Shown: positions 56,339 through 64,000 of the stretch, one piece after another
Position numbering within the stretch: the first letter of the stretch is position 1
How the letters are laid out: each line of letters starts with the position of its first letter
DNA from: Undibacter mobilis
GTDB taxonomy: Bacteria; Pseudomonadota; Alphaproteobacteria; Rhizobiales; Xanthobacteraceae
NCBI RefSeq assembly: GCF_003367195.1
Contig: NZ_QRGO01000001.1
Span: forward strand, 1,102,501 to 1,166,500
Direction: 5' to 3'
DNA length: 64,000 nucleotides
Position numbers and translations under genes: made by a program
The notes under the pieces: model-generated
Database searches by the model: none
Told to the model about the DNA's origin: nothing
Seen by the model: only the letters and a program-made list of their open reading frames with translations

Positions 56339-58192
56339 GTGACCAGTCCCGACAGTATTTCGCTTCACGCGCTGCAGTCCGAAATTCTCGAGGCCATGGT
56401 CAGGGGCGAGGGCTTTGAAGCCATCGCCAATCGTTTGTGTCTGCGCGCCGAAGAACTCGCACCGGGCGCGATCTGTACAATTGTCGGTGTCAATGGCGAA
56501 GGTCGACTCAAGGCCGTAGCGTCGCCAAGTCTGCCGACCAGTTATGGTGAGGCAATCACCGGCCTCGAAATTGGGCCCTCTGTCGGCTCCTGCGGAACGG
56601 CGGCCTATCTCGGTGAGCCGGTCGAAGTCGACGATATCTCCACAAGCCCGCTGTGGGCGCCATACAAAGACCTGGTTCTGCCACTCGGACTGCAGGCCTG
56701 CTGGTCATTCCCGATCAAGACCAGCGATGGCCGTGTCGCTGCGGCCTTCGGTTTCTATTTCAAGGACAAGCGCGGGCCGACCGTCTTCGAACGTTCGATC
56801 GTCAACACCTGCGTTCACCTGTGCTCCATCGCCATCGAGCATGCGCTAACGCAGAAGCGCAATCATGCGCTGGCCTATTACGACCAACTCACCGGACTGC
56901 CGAACCGGCGCAGCTTCGACGACATGATGTTCGACCGCATCGTGTCGATGGATCCCGCTTTCGGTCTGCTGGTCGTCGATATCGACAATCTCAAAATCGC
57001 CAATGACACGATGGGTCATGTCGTTGGCGATAGCCTGATTCAGGAAGTCGCGGCGCGGCTCTCGCAAATCGTTCCGAACGGTGCGAGCCGGATTGGCGGT
57101 GACGAATTTGCCGTACTCATCGACGGTTGCCGCAGCCATGCCGAGCTCGCCGCCGCGGCCGATCGGATCGTCGAAGCGATGAAAACGACGTTCGATTGCG
57201 CCGGCTATACCCTCACGCCGCAGATCACCATGGGCGGCGTCGTCTATGAAATCGACGGTGTCGATCCCGACCTGCTGCGGCAGAATGCCGACTTCGCGAT
57301 CTACCACGCCAAGAGCGTCAACCGCGGCGGCTACGCGCTGTTCAAGCGCGACATGCGTACGTCGATCGCGACGCGCATGTCGACCATCCGCACCGTCGGC
57401 GAGGCGCTTAACGAAGAGCGCGTGGTGCCGTTCTATCAGCCGCTGATTACACTTTCCGACGGCACGATCCACGGCTTCGAGGCGCTGGCGCGCATCAAAA
57501 TGGACAATGGCGCGATCGTTTCCGCGGGCCAGTTTCAGGCGGCGTTGTCGGATCCGAGCATTGCATTCCGTCTGACCGACCAGATGCTCCGCCACATCGC
57601 GCGCGACATGCGCGGCTGGATGGAGGGGGGCTTCAACGTCGGTCATGTCGGCATCAACCTGTCCACGGCCGATTTCCACCGCGGCGATGTCGAACAGCGG
57701 CTGCTCGCGGCCTTCGAGCCCGCCGGCGTGCCGCTCGACCGTATTGTGGTGGAGGTCACCGAAGGCGTGTTCATGGACAGCACCGACGACAAGGTCGTCC
57801 ATGTCATCGAAAGCCTGCGCCGCAAGGGCATTACCGTTGCGCTTGACGATTTCGGCACCGGCTTTGCGTCACTGACGCATCTGATCCGGTTTCCGGTCGA
57901 TTGCATCAAGGTCGACAAATCGTTCGTCGATCGCATGCTGACCGATCATCCGAGCCAGCTCGTCGTCGAACTGCTGGTCGATCTGTCGCGCAAACTGCAC
58001 ATGCACACGGTCGCCGAAGGCATCGAGACCCAGGCGCAGGCCGGTTGGCTCAAGGCGCTCGGCTGCAACACCGGGCAGGGTTATTATTTCGGCCGGCCGG
58101 TGGATGTCGAGGCGACGACGAAGCTGATGCGCGAATGGCAGCCGGGTTTCCCGCAGGCGGCCAGTCTTGCGGCCAAGAAAAAGCGGGCCTGA
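56339..58192 (+). CDS. GAF-GGDEF-EAL cyclic-di-GMP signalling protein
   Basis: A 617-residue protein starting with GTG. A GAF domain (~20-170, with EIGPSVGSCGTAAYLGEPV) leads into a GGDEF domain with intact RIGGDEF, preceded by DQLTGLPNRRSFDD, and an EAL domain with intact FEALARI, GINLST, DDFGTGFASL and AEGIETQAQA. Both cyclase and phosphodiesterase motifs are preserved, so it may make or degrade c-di-GMP depending on its GAF ligand. No RxxD inhibitory site precedes GGDEF. Upstream is an AT-rich leader; gshB is convergent. Confidence 0.94.
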   Translation: MTSPDSISLHALQSEILEAMVRGEGFEAIANRLCLRAEELAPGAICTIVGVNGEGRLKAVASPSLPTSYGEAITGLEIGPSVGSCGTAAYLGEPVEVDDISTSPLWAPYKDLVLPLGLQACWSFPIKTSDGRVAAAFGFYFKDKRGPTVFERSIVNTCVHLCSIAIEHALTQKRNHALAYYDQLTGLPNRRSFDDMMFDRIVSMDPAFGLLVVDIDNLKIANDTMGHVVGDSLIQEVAARLSQIVPNGASRIGGDEFAVLIDGCRSHAELAAAADRIVEAMKTTFDCAGYTLTPQITMGGVVYEIDGVDPDLLRQNADFAIYHAKSVNRGGYALFKRDMRTSIATRMSTIRTVGEALNEERVVPFYQPLITLSDGTIHGFEALARIKMDNGAIVSAGQFQAALSDPSIAFRLTDQMLRHIARDMRGWMEGGFNVGHVGINLSTADFHRGDVEQRLLAAFEPAGVPLDRIVVEVTEGVFMDSTDDKVVHVIESLRRKGITVALDDFGTGFASLTHLIRFPVDCIKVDKSFVDRMLTDHPSQLVVELLVDLSRKLHMHTVAEGIETQAQAGWLKALGCNTGQGYYFGRPVDVEATTKLMREWQPGFPQAASLAAKKKRA

Positions 58193-58195
58193 CGC

Positions 58196-59146
58196 TCAGG
58201 CGCCGCTCTTCCGCTTCTTTTCGATCACGTCCCAGGTCATCACCGCCGCGTCCGGCCCGCCGAGATTTTTCACGGCACGGATACCCGTCGGCGACGTCAC
58301 GTTGATCTCGGTCAGCCAGTCGCCGATCACGTCGATGCCGACGAAGATCAGCCCGCGCGACACCAGGGCCGGTTTGAGCGTCTCGATAATTTCTCGTTCG
58401 CGCGGTGTGAGGTCGGTCGCTTTCGGCGAGCCACCGCGCACCATGTTCGAACGAAGATCGTCTTCGGCTGGTACGCGATTGACCGCGCCGGCGAATTCAC
58501 CGTCGACCAGAAGGATGCGCTTGTCGCCTTGCTTTACCGCCGGCAGAAATTTCTGGATCACCCAGGGCTCGCGGAAGGTCGCCGCGAACATGTCGTAGAG
58601 CGAGCCGAAATTAAGGTCGTCGCGGGTTATACGAAACACCCCGCCGCCGCCATGGCCGTATAGCGGCTTCATGACGATGTCCTGATGCTCGGCACGGAAT
58701 GCCTTGATCTCCTCCTTGTCCCGCGTGATCAGGGTCGGAGGCATCAACTGCGGAAAGGACGTGACGAGAATTTTCTCGGGCGCGTTCCGCACCTCGGCCG
58801 GGTTGTTCACCACCAAGGTGCGGGGGTGAATGCGCTCCAGCATATGAGTCGTGGTGATGTAGGACAGGTCGAAGGGCGGGTCCTGGCGCAGCAGGATCAC
58901 GTCGAAGCTGTCCAGGGGGACCCGCTCGGCCGTGCCGAGCGTGAAATGGTCGCCGGCCTTGTCGCGGACGGCGAGCGGCTCGACACGGGCAAAAAGCCGG
59001 TCGCCGACCTGGGCCATTCGGTCCGGCGTGTAGTAGCTGAGGGAATGGCCCCTAGCCTGGGCCTCGAGCAGCAGGGCAAAGGTCGAATCGCCCTTGATGT
59101 TGATCCGTTCGATCGGATCCATCTGCACGGCAACTTTGAGCGTCAT
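58196..59146 (-). CDS. gshB: Glutathione synthetase
   Basis: A 316-residue ATP-grasp ligase that joins glycine to gamma-glutamylcysteine. It begins [20 protein letters not shown] and has [46 protein letters not shown] (ATP lid) and [15 protein letters not shown], all typical of bacterial GshB. Placed between comM and yraN-rsmI as in other Rhizobiales. Confidence 0.97.
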   Translation of the reverse strand: MTLKVAVQMDPIERINIKGDSTFALLLEAQARGHSLSYYTPDRMAQVGDRLFARVEPLAVRDKAGDHFTLGTAERVPLDSFDVILLRQDPPFDLSYITTTHMLERIHPRTLVVNNPAEVRNAPEKILVTSFPQLMPPTLITRDKEEIKAFRAEHQDIVMKPLYGHGGGGVFRITRDDLNFGSLYDMFAATFREPWVIQKFLPAVKQGDKRILLVDGEFAGAVNRVPAEDDLRSNMVRGGSPKATDLTPREREIIETLKPALVSRGLIFVGIDVIGDWLTEINVTSPTGIRAVKNLGGPDAAVMTWDVIEKKRKSGA

Positions 59147-59253
59147 GGGGGGCTTATCCGGCAGCCTTTGGATGCGCTACCAAAGGTTAAGGAAAACAGA
59201 AAGTTAACACATTAAGGCGAGGATGCGGGAACCCACGATCTATGCCGCGTTGA

Positions 59254-60936
59254 ATGGGGCCGCAAGTGACTTTGCCGAAGCTTTCGATCGCCGCCAAGCT
59301 CTATGCGATCTTCGCATTGATGGCCATCACCGCCCTGGCGCTGTCGGGGTCGGCCATCATCAATGCCCGCCATTATGCAGCGCTTTCCGACCGCTACGAA
59401 TCCGCGATCTCCGGTACCCAGAATATCGAACGTATCAATGGCCTGATTTACGCCGTGGTCGCCGAGTCCCGCGGCATCTATATGCCGAACGACGACCAGG
59501 CCCGGCGCCAGTTCGTCGACGGGCTCGGGTCGTTCCTGACCCGCATTGAAAACCTCATGGTCGAGTGGAAGAAGACTGTGGGTGAAGACGACGCGGCCCT
59601 GTTCGACCGCTTCTCAAAGCGAGTCGCCGAGTTCGTCGCCTATCGTCGCGAACTGATACGTCTGGCCGTCGAGGTCAATGCACAGTCCGCGCGCGAGTGG
59701 GGCGAGGCAAGCCGCGACGCCCGCAAGGCGCTCAACGCCGATCTGAATGCCTTGTCCGAACACTACTCCGGCCGGGCCGATCACGTTTACGGTCAGATCA
59801 ACGGCGATATCGATCAGGGCGTATGGTGGTTGGCGGTGTTTGCGGCGCTGGCGGCCTTTGCCACGATTGCCTTGCTCTTCATCGCTCGCGGCATCGTCAA
59901 GCCGCTGACCGCAATCACGCGCGTGACCGAAGCCGTGGCCGGCGGCGCGCAGATCACGTCGATTCCGTACAGCAACCGCGAGGATGAGATCGGCGCCATG
60001 GCGCGTTCGATCGAAATCTTTCATCGCGCAATGCTGCACAATCGCGAACTCAATCAGACCGTGCTGCAGGACGCCGAAAGCCGCGCCGTCCGCCAGCGCG
60101 AGATCAGTCAGGAAATCACCCGCTTCTCAAGCGACGTCGAAATGACCTTGTCGGAGCTGGGACAGATCTCCGACCAGATGCTTGCCGCCTCGACCCAGCT
60201 GGCCAAGGCTGCCGACGACGCCACCGCCAAGACCGCGCGCGCGGAAAGCGCGTCCTCGGAAGCGTCAGCCAATGTCCGGGACATTGCCTCCGCCGCGGAT
60301 CAGCTCTCGGCTTCGGTCAATGAAATCGACCGTCAGGTCGCGCAGTCGAATGCGATCGCGTCGAAGGCGGTCAGCGAGGCCGGCCAGACCAATCACGCGG
60401 TCAAGGAGCTCGGCGAGGCCGCGGCGCGCATCGGCGATGTCGTGAAGCTGATCACCGATATCGCGGAGCAGACCAATCTGCTGGCGCTCAACGCCACGAT
60501 CGAAGCGGCGCGCGCTGGCGAAGCCGGGCGTGGCTTTGCCGTGGTCGCCGGCGAGGTCAAGGCGCTGGCGGGTCAGACCAGCCGCGCCACGGAAGAAATC
60601 AGCGCCCAGATCGCCGGCATGCAGCGTGCGACCACAACATCGATCGCGGCGATCAGCGCCATCGAACAGACGATCCGTGAGATCGGCAACATTTCCAGTG
60701 CGATTGCCGCCGCGGTGACGGAGCAGGGTGCGGCGACCAGTGAAATCGCGCGCAGTGTCGAGACTGCCGCGCAGCGCACCATCGAGACGGCCAAGGAAGT
60801 CAATCTGGTCGGCACCGCCACCGCCGACACCCGCGCCAGCGCCGGTACGGTCAAGGCCGTCTCCGACGATCTCGGTCAGGTTGCGCACCGCATCCGCTCG
60901 CAGGTTGATCAGTTCTTCGAGCGGCTGAGCGCTTAA
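59254..60936 (+). CDS. Methyl-accepting chemotaxis protein
   Basis: A 560-residue chemoreceptor: transmembrane helix ~11-35, helical periplasmic sensor ~36-188 without a recognised ligand fold beyond a four-helix bundle, second helix ~190-212, HAMP ~212-265 ([20 protein letters not shown]), and a signalling domain with the conserved tip [20 protein letters not shown] and [15 protein letters not shown]. No C-terminal CheR-binding pentapeptide is seen (ends FFERLSA). Start may be 59254 or a GTG at 59266. No che operon is adjacent. Confidence 0.94.
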   Translation: MGPQVTLPKLSIAAKLYAIFALMAITALALSGSAIINARHYAALSDRYESAISGTQNIERINGLIYAVVAESRGIYMPNDDQARRQFVDGLGSFLTRIENLMVEWKKTVGEDDAALFDRFSKRVAEFVAYRRELIRLAVEVNAQSAREWGEASRDARKALNADLNALSEHYSGRADHVYGQINGDIDQGVWWLAVFAALAAFATIALLFIARGIVKPLTAITRVTEAVAGGAQITSIPYSNREDEIGAMARSIEIFHRAMLHNRELNQTVLQDAESRAVRQREISQEITRFSSDVEMTLSELGQISDQMLAASTQLAKAADDATAKTARAESASSEASANVRDIASAADQLSASVNEIDRQVAQSNAIASKAVSEAGQTNHAVKELGEAAARIGDVVKLITDIAEQTNLLALNATIEAARAGEAGRGFAVVAGEVKALAGQTSRATEEISAQIAGMQRATTTSIAAISAIEQTIREIGNISSAIAAAVTEQGAATSEIARSVETAAQRTIETAKEVNLVGTATADTRASAGTVKAVSDDLGQVAHRIRSQVDQFFERLSA

Positions 60937-60943
60937 CGCTCTC

Positions 60944-61048
60944 GTCATTCCGGGGCGCTTGCGCGCAAGCGAACCCGGAATCCAGCTACATACTCCGCCG
61001 CGCTGTGTCTGGATTCGGGTCCGGCACTTCGTGCCGTCCGAGAATGAC
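60944..61048. repeat. GTCATTC...GAATGAC composite element after the chemoreceptor
   Basis: A 105-base member of the dispersed family: outer arms GTCATTC (60944-60950) and GAATGAC (61042-61048), inner arms GAATCCAG / CTGGATTC, and a GC-rich hairpin near each end. It lies between the chemoreceptor and convergent yraN. Confidence 0.75.
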
Positions 61049-61051
61049 GTA

Positions 61052-61495
61052 TTACAGTTCGAAGGCGCCCTGGATGTGTTGCGGCAGCTTGCCGGGCGCG
61101 ATCAGGATGGCGTCAAAGCGCAAATCCTTGAACACGACCTGCGGATTTTGCGCCAGCCAGATCTCGGCGGCGGCGGCAATGCGCGCACGCTGGCGCGGCG
61201 TCACCGACTCCGCTGCTTCATCGAGCGAGGCGCGGGCTTTCACTTCGACGAAAATGACCGTGTGTCGCCGCCCCGCCACGATGTCGATTTCGCCGGCGCC
61301 TGAGCGAAAGCGCCGCGACAGGATGCGATAGCCTTTGCCGATCAGCCATGCCGCGGCGAGACTCTCGGCTGAAATGCCGCGATTGAATGCGGCCTGACGT
61401 TCGGGATTGGCTTCCGGCTTCTGCGCTTTTGGTCGCAGGCCCGGTACGCGCGGATGGCGCGGCAACGGGGGCGATGGCGTGCCGCTCTTTGCCAT
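61052..61495 (-). CDS. YraN/UPF0102 family endonuclease-like protein
   Basis: A 147-residue protein with a ~38-residue basic/proline leader and the UPF0102 domain: [48 protein letters not shown] (the E-x-D and V-E-V-K restriction-like active-site signature) and FDAILI. These are thought to be Holliday-junction-resolvase-like nucleases. The start at 61495 is two bases downstream of the rsmI stop; sequence upstream in the same frame is rsmI coding DNA. Confidence 0.9.
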   Translation of the reverse strand: MAKSGTPSPPLPRHPRVPGLRPKAQKPEANPERQAAFNRGISAESLAAAWLIGKGYRILSRRFRSGAGEIDIVAGRRHTVIFVEVKARASLDEAAESVTPRQRARIAAAAEIWLAQNPQVVFKDLRFDAILIAPGKLPQHIQGAFEL

Positions 61496-61497
61496 GC

Positions 61498-62412
61498 TCA
61501 GTCGCCCTGGTCTTTGCTCAGCTCGAGCGCGCGCTGATAGACATCGCGCCGCGCGCGGCCCGTGGCCGAGGCCACTTCGCCGACGGCGTCCTTCACCGAC
61601 ACGCGCGCGAGCGCATCGCGCAACATTGTGTCGATGTCGCTGTCGGCGGTTTGCCGGTCCGGTGGCGGTGCGATGACGATGACGATCTCGCCGCGCGTCT
61701 CGGCATCGCCGGCGTAGTGTTCCGCCAGTATTGGCAGCGGCGCGCGGCGAACCTCCTCGTGCAGCTTGGTGAGCTCGCGGCACACGGCTGCCTCTCGCAA
61801 GTCCAGACCCGCCGCGAGATCGGCAAGCGAGGCGCCAAGCCTCGGCCCGGTTTCAAACACGATCAGCGTTGCCGGAATCGCTGCCAGCTCCCCGATGCGC
61901 TTCTGCCGCGCGGCTTGCTTCGGCGGCAGGAAGCCCTCGAAGAAAAACCGGTCGCTCGGCAGGCCGGACAGTGACAGCGCCGCGAGCGCCGACGATGCAC
62001 CGGGCACGGTCGTCACGGTGTGACCGGCATCGATCGCCGCGCGCACCAGCCGATAACCTGGATCGGAGACCAGCGGCGTGCCGGCATCCGAAACCAGCGC
62101 CACCGTCTGGCCCTGGTCGAGCCGGGCCAGAATCTTCGGCAAGGCCTCGTCCGAATTGTGCTCGTGGTAGGCCGTCAGCGGTGTCGCAATGCCGTAGCGT
62201 TCGGCGAGCTTGCGGGTGACGCGGGTATCCTCGCAGGCGATCATGTCTGCCGCGGCGAGTGTCGCCAAGGCTCGGAGGCTGATGTCGCCGAGATTGCCGA
62301 TGGGCGTTGCCACCAGATAAAGGCCGGACTCGAGCGCCGGTGCCTCGATGTCAGTGCCCAAAGGCGCATAGCGCCGCGATGTGGTCCGCTCGGACATGGT
62401 CTTGCCGGTCAT
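61498..62412 (-). CDS. rsmI: 16S rRNA (cytidine1402-2'-O)-methyltransferase RsmI
   Basis: A 304-residue tetrapyrrole-methylase-fold enzyme that methylates C1402 of 16S r[47 protein letters not shown] and [21 protein letters not shown] are RsmI signatures. A second in-frame start is at 62397. It pairs with yraN and is divergent from the LpoA-like gene, as in many Proteobacteria. Confidence 0.96.
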   Translation of the reverse strand: MTGKTMSERTTSRRYAPLGTDIEAPALESGLYLVATPIGNLGDISLRALATLAAADMIACEDTRVTRKLAERYGIATPLTAYHEHNSDEALPKILARLDQGQTVALVSDAGTPLVSDPGYRLVRAAIDAGHTVTTVPGASSALAALSLSGLPSDRFFFEGFLPPKQAARQKRIGELAAIPATLIVFETGPRLGASLADLAAGLDLREAAVCRELTKLHEEVRRAPLPILAEHYAGDAETRGEIVIVIAPPPDRQTADSDIDTMLRDALARVSVKDAVGEVASATGRARRDVYQRALELSKDQGD

Positions 62413-62622
62413 GGCGGCACTTTAGCGTCTTGCCGGGGCGAGGCATGGTTTTGTGCAGCGTTTTTGCGCAGCATTTCGCGTGGAGTTTTGCCTCGGCAGA
62501 AAAAGACGTGGGCAAATTGCCGAATTCCCTCGTCTTTTCATGATCTTAACTTTTGCGGGACAAAATGGGCGTTAGGGGTTACGACTCGACGATGATCCGT
62601 CGCGGATGAGGGAACGGGGTTT

Positions 62623-63813
62623 TTGGGAACGCGAACTGACACTCCGGGGGCAACACGGCGCAGTTTTGGCGAGGCGGCAATGGCCGCCGCGCTCTCTCTT
62701 CTTCTGGCCGCCTGTACGGGCGGCGCGCTCGACCGTCTGGGCGGTGAACCGCCTCCGGCCGCAGAACCGGTGCAGCCCGCGCAGATCGGCGCTGGGCAGG
62801 TTCGCGTCGGCCTGATCCTGCCGCTGTCGGCGCAAGGCAATGCCGGCATTGCCGCGACCTCGATGAAGAACGCCGCCGAAATGGCGCTCGCCGAGTTCAA
62901 GGAACCCAACATCCAGCTTCTCGTAAAGGACGATGGCGGCACGCCGCAGGGCGCGCAGGCCGCGGCCCAGCAGGCGCTCGCCGAAGGCGCCGAGATCATT
63001 ATCGGGCCGTTGTTCGCGCAGTCGGTCAGCGCGGTCGGCGGCGTTGCGCGCCAGCGCAACATCCCGGTCATCGCTTTCTCGACCGATGCCAGCGTCGCCG
63101 CGCGCGGCGTTTATCTCCTGAGCTTCCTGCCGGAGTCGGACGTCAAGCGCATCGTCGATTTCGCGATATCGCGCGGCAAGCGTTCGTTTGCTGCGTTGCT
63201 GCCGGACAATGCCTATGGCGCGGTGGTCGAAGCTGCATTCCAGCAGGAAGTGGCGCGCCGCGGCGGCCGTGTTATCGCGCTGGAGAAGTATCCGCTCGAT
63301 CCCGCGCGCATGGGCGAAGCCGTGCGCCGCATCGCTCAAGCGTCGAGCCGCGCCGATGCGATCTTCATTCCGGACGGCGCTGACGCCGTGCCGCAGGTGG
63401 TGCAGCAACTCGCGGCCAACAATGTCAATCTCAAGCGTGTGCAGTTACTCGGCACCGGCCTGTGGGACGAGCCGCGCATTTTCGAGACGCAGGCTTTGGC
63501 CGGCGGCTGGTACGCGGCGCCGGACAATGCCGGGTTCCGCAGTTTCGCGCAGCGCTATCGCTCGCGTTACGGTCAGGACCCGGTGCGTACGGCGACGCTC
63601 GCCTATGACGCGGTGGCTCTGGTCGCGGCGCTGGTGAAGACGCAAGGCGCCCAGCGCTTCAGCGAGCAGATTCTCACCAACGGTTCGGGTTTTGCCGGCA
63701 TCGACGGCGTGTTCCGCTTCAAGAGCGACGGCACCAACGAACGCGGCCTTGCCGTGCTGCGCGTTGCGCCGGGCGGCGGCCAGCCAGTCAGCCCGCCGCC
63801 GAAGGCGTTCTAG
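62623..63813 (+). CDS. LpoA-like penicillin-binding-protein activator lipoprotein
   Basis: A 396-residue lipoprotein with a leader ending in the lipobox LLLAACTGG (Cys near residue 31 from a TTG at 62623). The rest is a periplasmic-binding type I fold: VRVGLILPLSAQGNAGIAATS, KDDGGTPQGAQAAAQQAL, IIIGPLFAQSVSAVGGVA. It matches the C-terminal part of LpoA/YraM as found in alphaproteobacteria, which lack the N-terminal TPR half. The TTG start is chosen because it supplies the basic residues of the signal peptide; ATG at 62680 would leave a very short leader. Confidence 0.88.
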   Translation: MGTRTDTPGATRRSFGEAAMAAALSLLLAACTGGALDRLGGEPPPAAEPVQPAQIGAGQVRVGLILPLSAQGNAGIAATSMKNAAEMALAEFKEPNIQLLVKDDGGTPQGAQAAAQQALAEGAEIIIGPLFAQSVSAVGGVARQRNIPVIAFSTDASVAARGVYLLSFLPESDVKRIVDFAISRGKRSFAALLPDNAYGAVVEAAFQQEVARRGGRVIALEKYPLDPARMGEAVRRIAQASSRADAIFIPDGADAVPQVVQQLAANNVNLKRVQLLGTGLWDEPRIFETQALAGGWYAAPDNAGFRSFAQRYRSRYGQDPVRTATLAYDAVALVAALVKTQGAQRFSEQILTNGSGFAGIDGVFRFKSDGTNERGLAVLRVAPGGGQPVSPPPKAF

Positions 63814-63834
63814 GAACGCGCTGACGCGCGTTCC
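63813..63834. terminator. Hairpin between the LpoA-like gene and hemW
   Basis: GGAACGCGC and GCGCGTTCC form a perfect 9-bp stem with a 4-base loop immediately at the LpoA-like stop, followed by GGAATGAC, the end motif of the dispersed family. No strong T-run; convergent genes use it from both sides. Confidence 0.6.
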
Positions 63835-63843
63835 GGAATGACG

Positions 63844-64000
63844 TTAAGCCGCCAGATCCGCGACCACTGCATCGAGCAGCGGGAAGCCCGATGGTGTGAC
63901 GCGCAGGCGGCCATCGGCCATGGTCTCGACCGCGCCACCATCCATCAAAAACGCCAGCCGGCTGGGATCGAGCGTGCGGCCCGACAACGCCGCAAAGCGC
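63844..64000 (-). CDS. hemW: Radical SAM HemW, C-terminal fragment
   Basis: The last 52 codons of a minus-strand gene that continues beyond the window. The readable sequence RFAALSGRTLDPSRLAFLMD and RLRVTPSGFPLLDAVVADL matches the C-terminal winged-helix-like end of HemW, the heme chaperone related to coproporphyrinogen dehydrogenase HemN. The position after rsmI and the LpoA-like gene agrees with Rhizobiales order. Confidence 0.82.
   Translation of the reverse strand, partial: RFAALSGRTLDPSRLAFLMDGGAVETMADGRLRVTPSGFPLLDAVVADLAA

Noticed and set aside
1..64000. tRNA, rRNA, CRISPR arrays and insertion sequences
   Set aside because: No cloverleaf-like segments, spaced direct repeats or transposase motifs were seen in any intergenic region.

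Overview
The window is high-GC chromosomal DNA from an alphaproteobacterium, almost certainly of the Hyphomicrobiales (Rhizobiales). The gene content and order, together with short intergenic palindromes of a type I associate with the Bradyrhizobium/Rhodopseudomonas/Xanthobacteraceae group, suggest a relative of Pseudolabrys or Bradyrhizobium; that placement is inference. The most important landmark is the gene-free gap at 32828-33192 between hemE and a DUF299 regulatory protein. This is where the Caulobacter-type chromosomal origin lies, and the gap holds DnaA-box-like sequences and a TAG-triplet run beside an AT-rich stretch. Genes left of it (hemE, hemJ, rho, then mnmE-mnmG-rsmG-parA-parB) run leftward and most genes right of it run rightward, as expected for bidirectional forks. 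Two perfect 16-bp parS sites lie about 17-19 kb from the origin, at the mnmG/mnmE junction and inside rsmG.

Layout. 0-4.6 kb: a truncated HerA-type ATPase, a methyltransferase overlapping the PLP protein YggS, a Crp/Fnr regulator with FNR-like cysteines and a single-domain response regulator. 4.7-9.1 kb: leuS-lptE-holA. 9.2-10.8 kb: an HWE-type sensor kinase and a SET-domain protein. 11-17.2 kb: parB-parA-rsmG-mnmG-mnmE on the minus strand. 17.3-29.6 kb: an accessory block (RidA, carboxylesterase, two DUF2147 proteins, small hydrolase, YyaL-type thioredoxin-fold protein, a chemoreceptor/UrtA fusion, two LysR regulators, a small conserved protein, pcaHG) lying between mnmE and rho. 29.7-32.8 kb: rho, hemJ, hemE. 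33.2-36.5 kb: DUF299 protein, maf, coaE, dnaQ, secB. 36.6-40.4 kb: FxsA family, Tim44-like, MltA, Smr-domain and Lys-rich proteins. 40.5-43.7 kb: a HigA-like HTH/dCTP-deaminase-like fusion and hslV-GNAT-hslU. 44-49.7 kb: two Rnk-like genes, then hisB-DUF2628-hisH-hisA-hisF-hisE-coaA. 49.7-64 kb: olsB-like acyltransferase, hybrid histidine kinase, a low-GC orphan gene, comM, a GAF-GGDEF-EAL protein, gshB, a chemoreceptor, yraN, rsmI, an LpoA-like lipoprotein and the end of hemW.

Most of the window is housekeeping: origin firing and segregation (oriC, parABS, holA, dnaQ), tRNA modification, heme, histidine and CoA synthesis, envelope assembly and proteolysis. The unusual signals are two domain fusions (receptor signalling domain plus cytoplasmic UrtA-like domain; HigA-type HTH plus a catalytically degenerate dCTP-deaminase fold), an in-frame palindromic and AT-rich insertion in the MnmE GTPase, a repeated TTGAG-N5-CTCAAC operator found in two places 26 kb apart, a low-GC orphan gene, and a family of intergenic GTCAT...ATGAC palindromes. 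No tRNA, rRNA, CRISPR array or insertion sequence was recognised.
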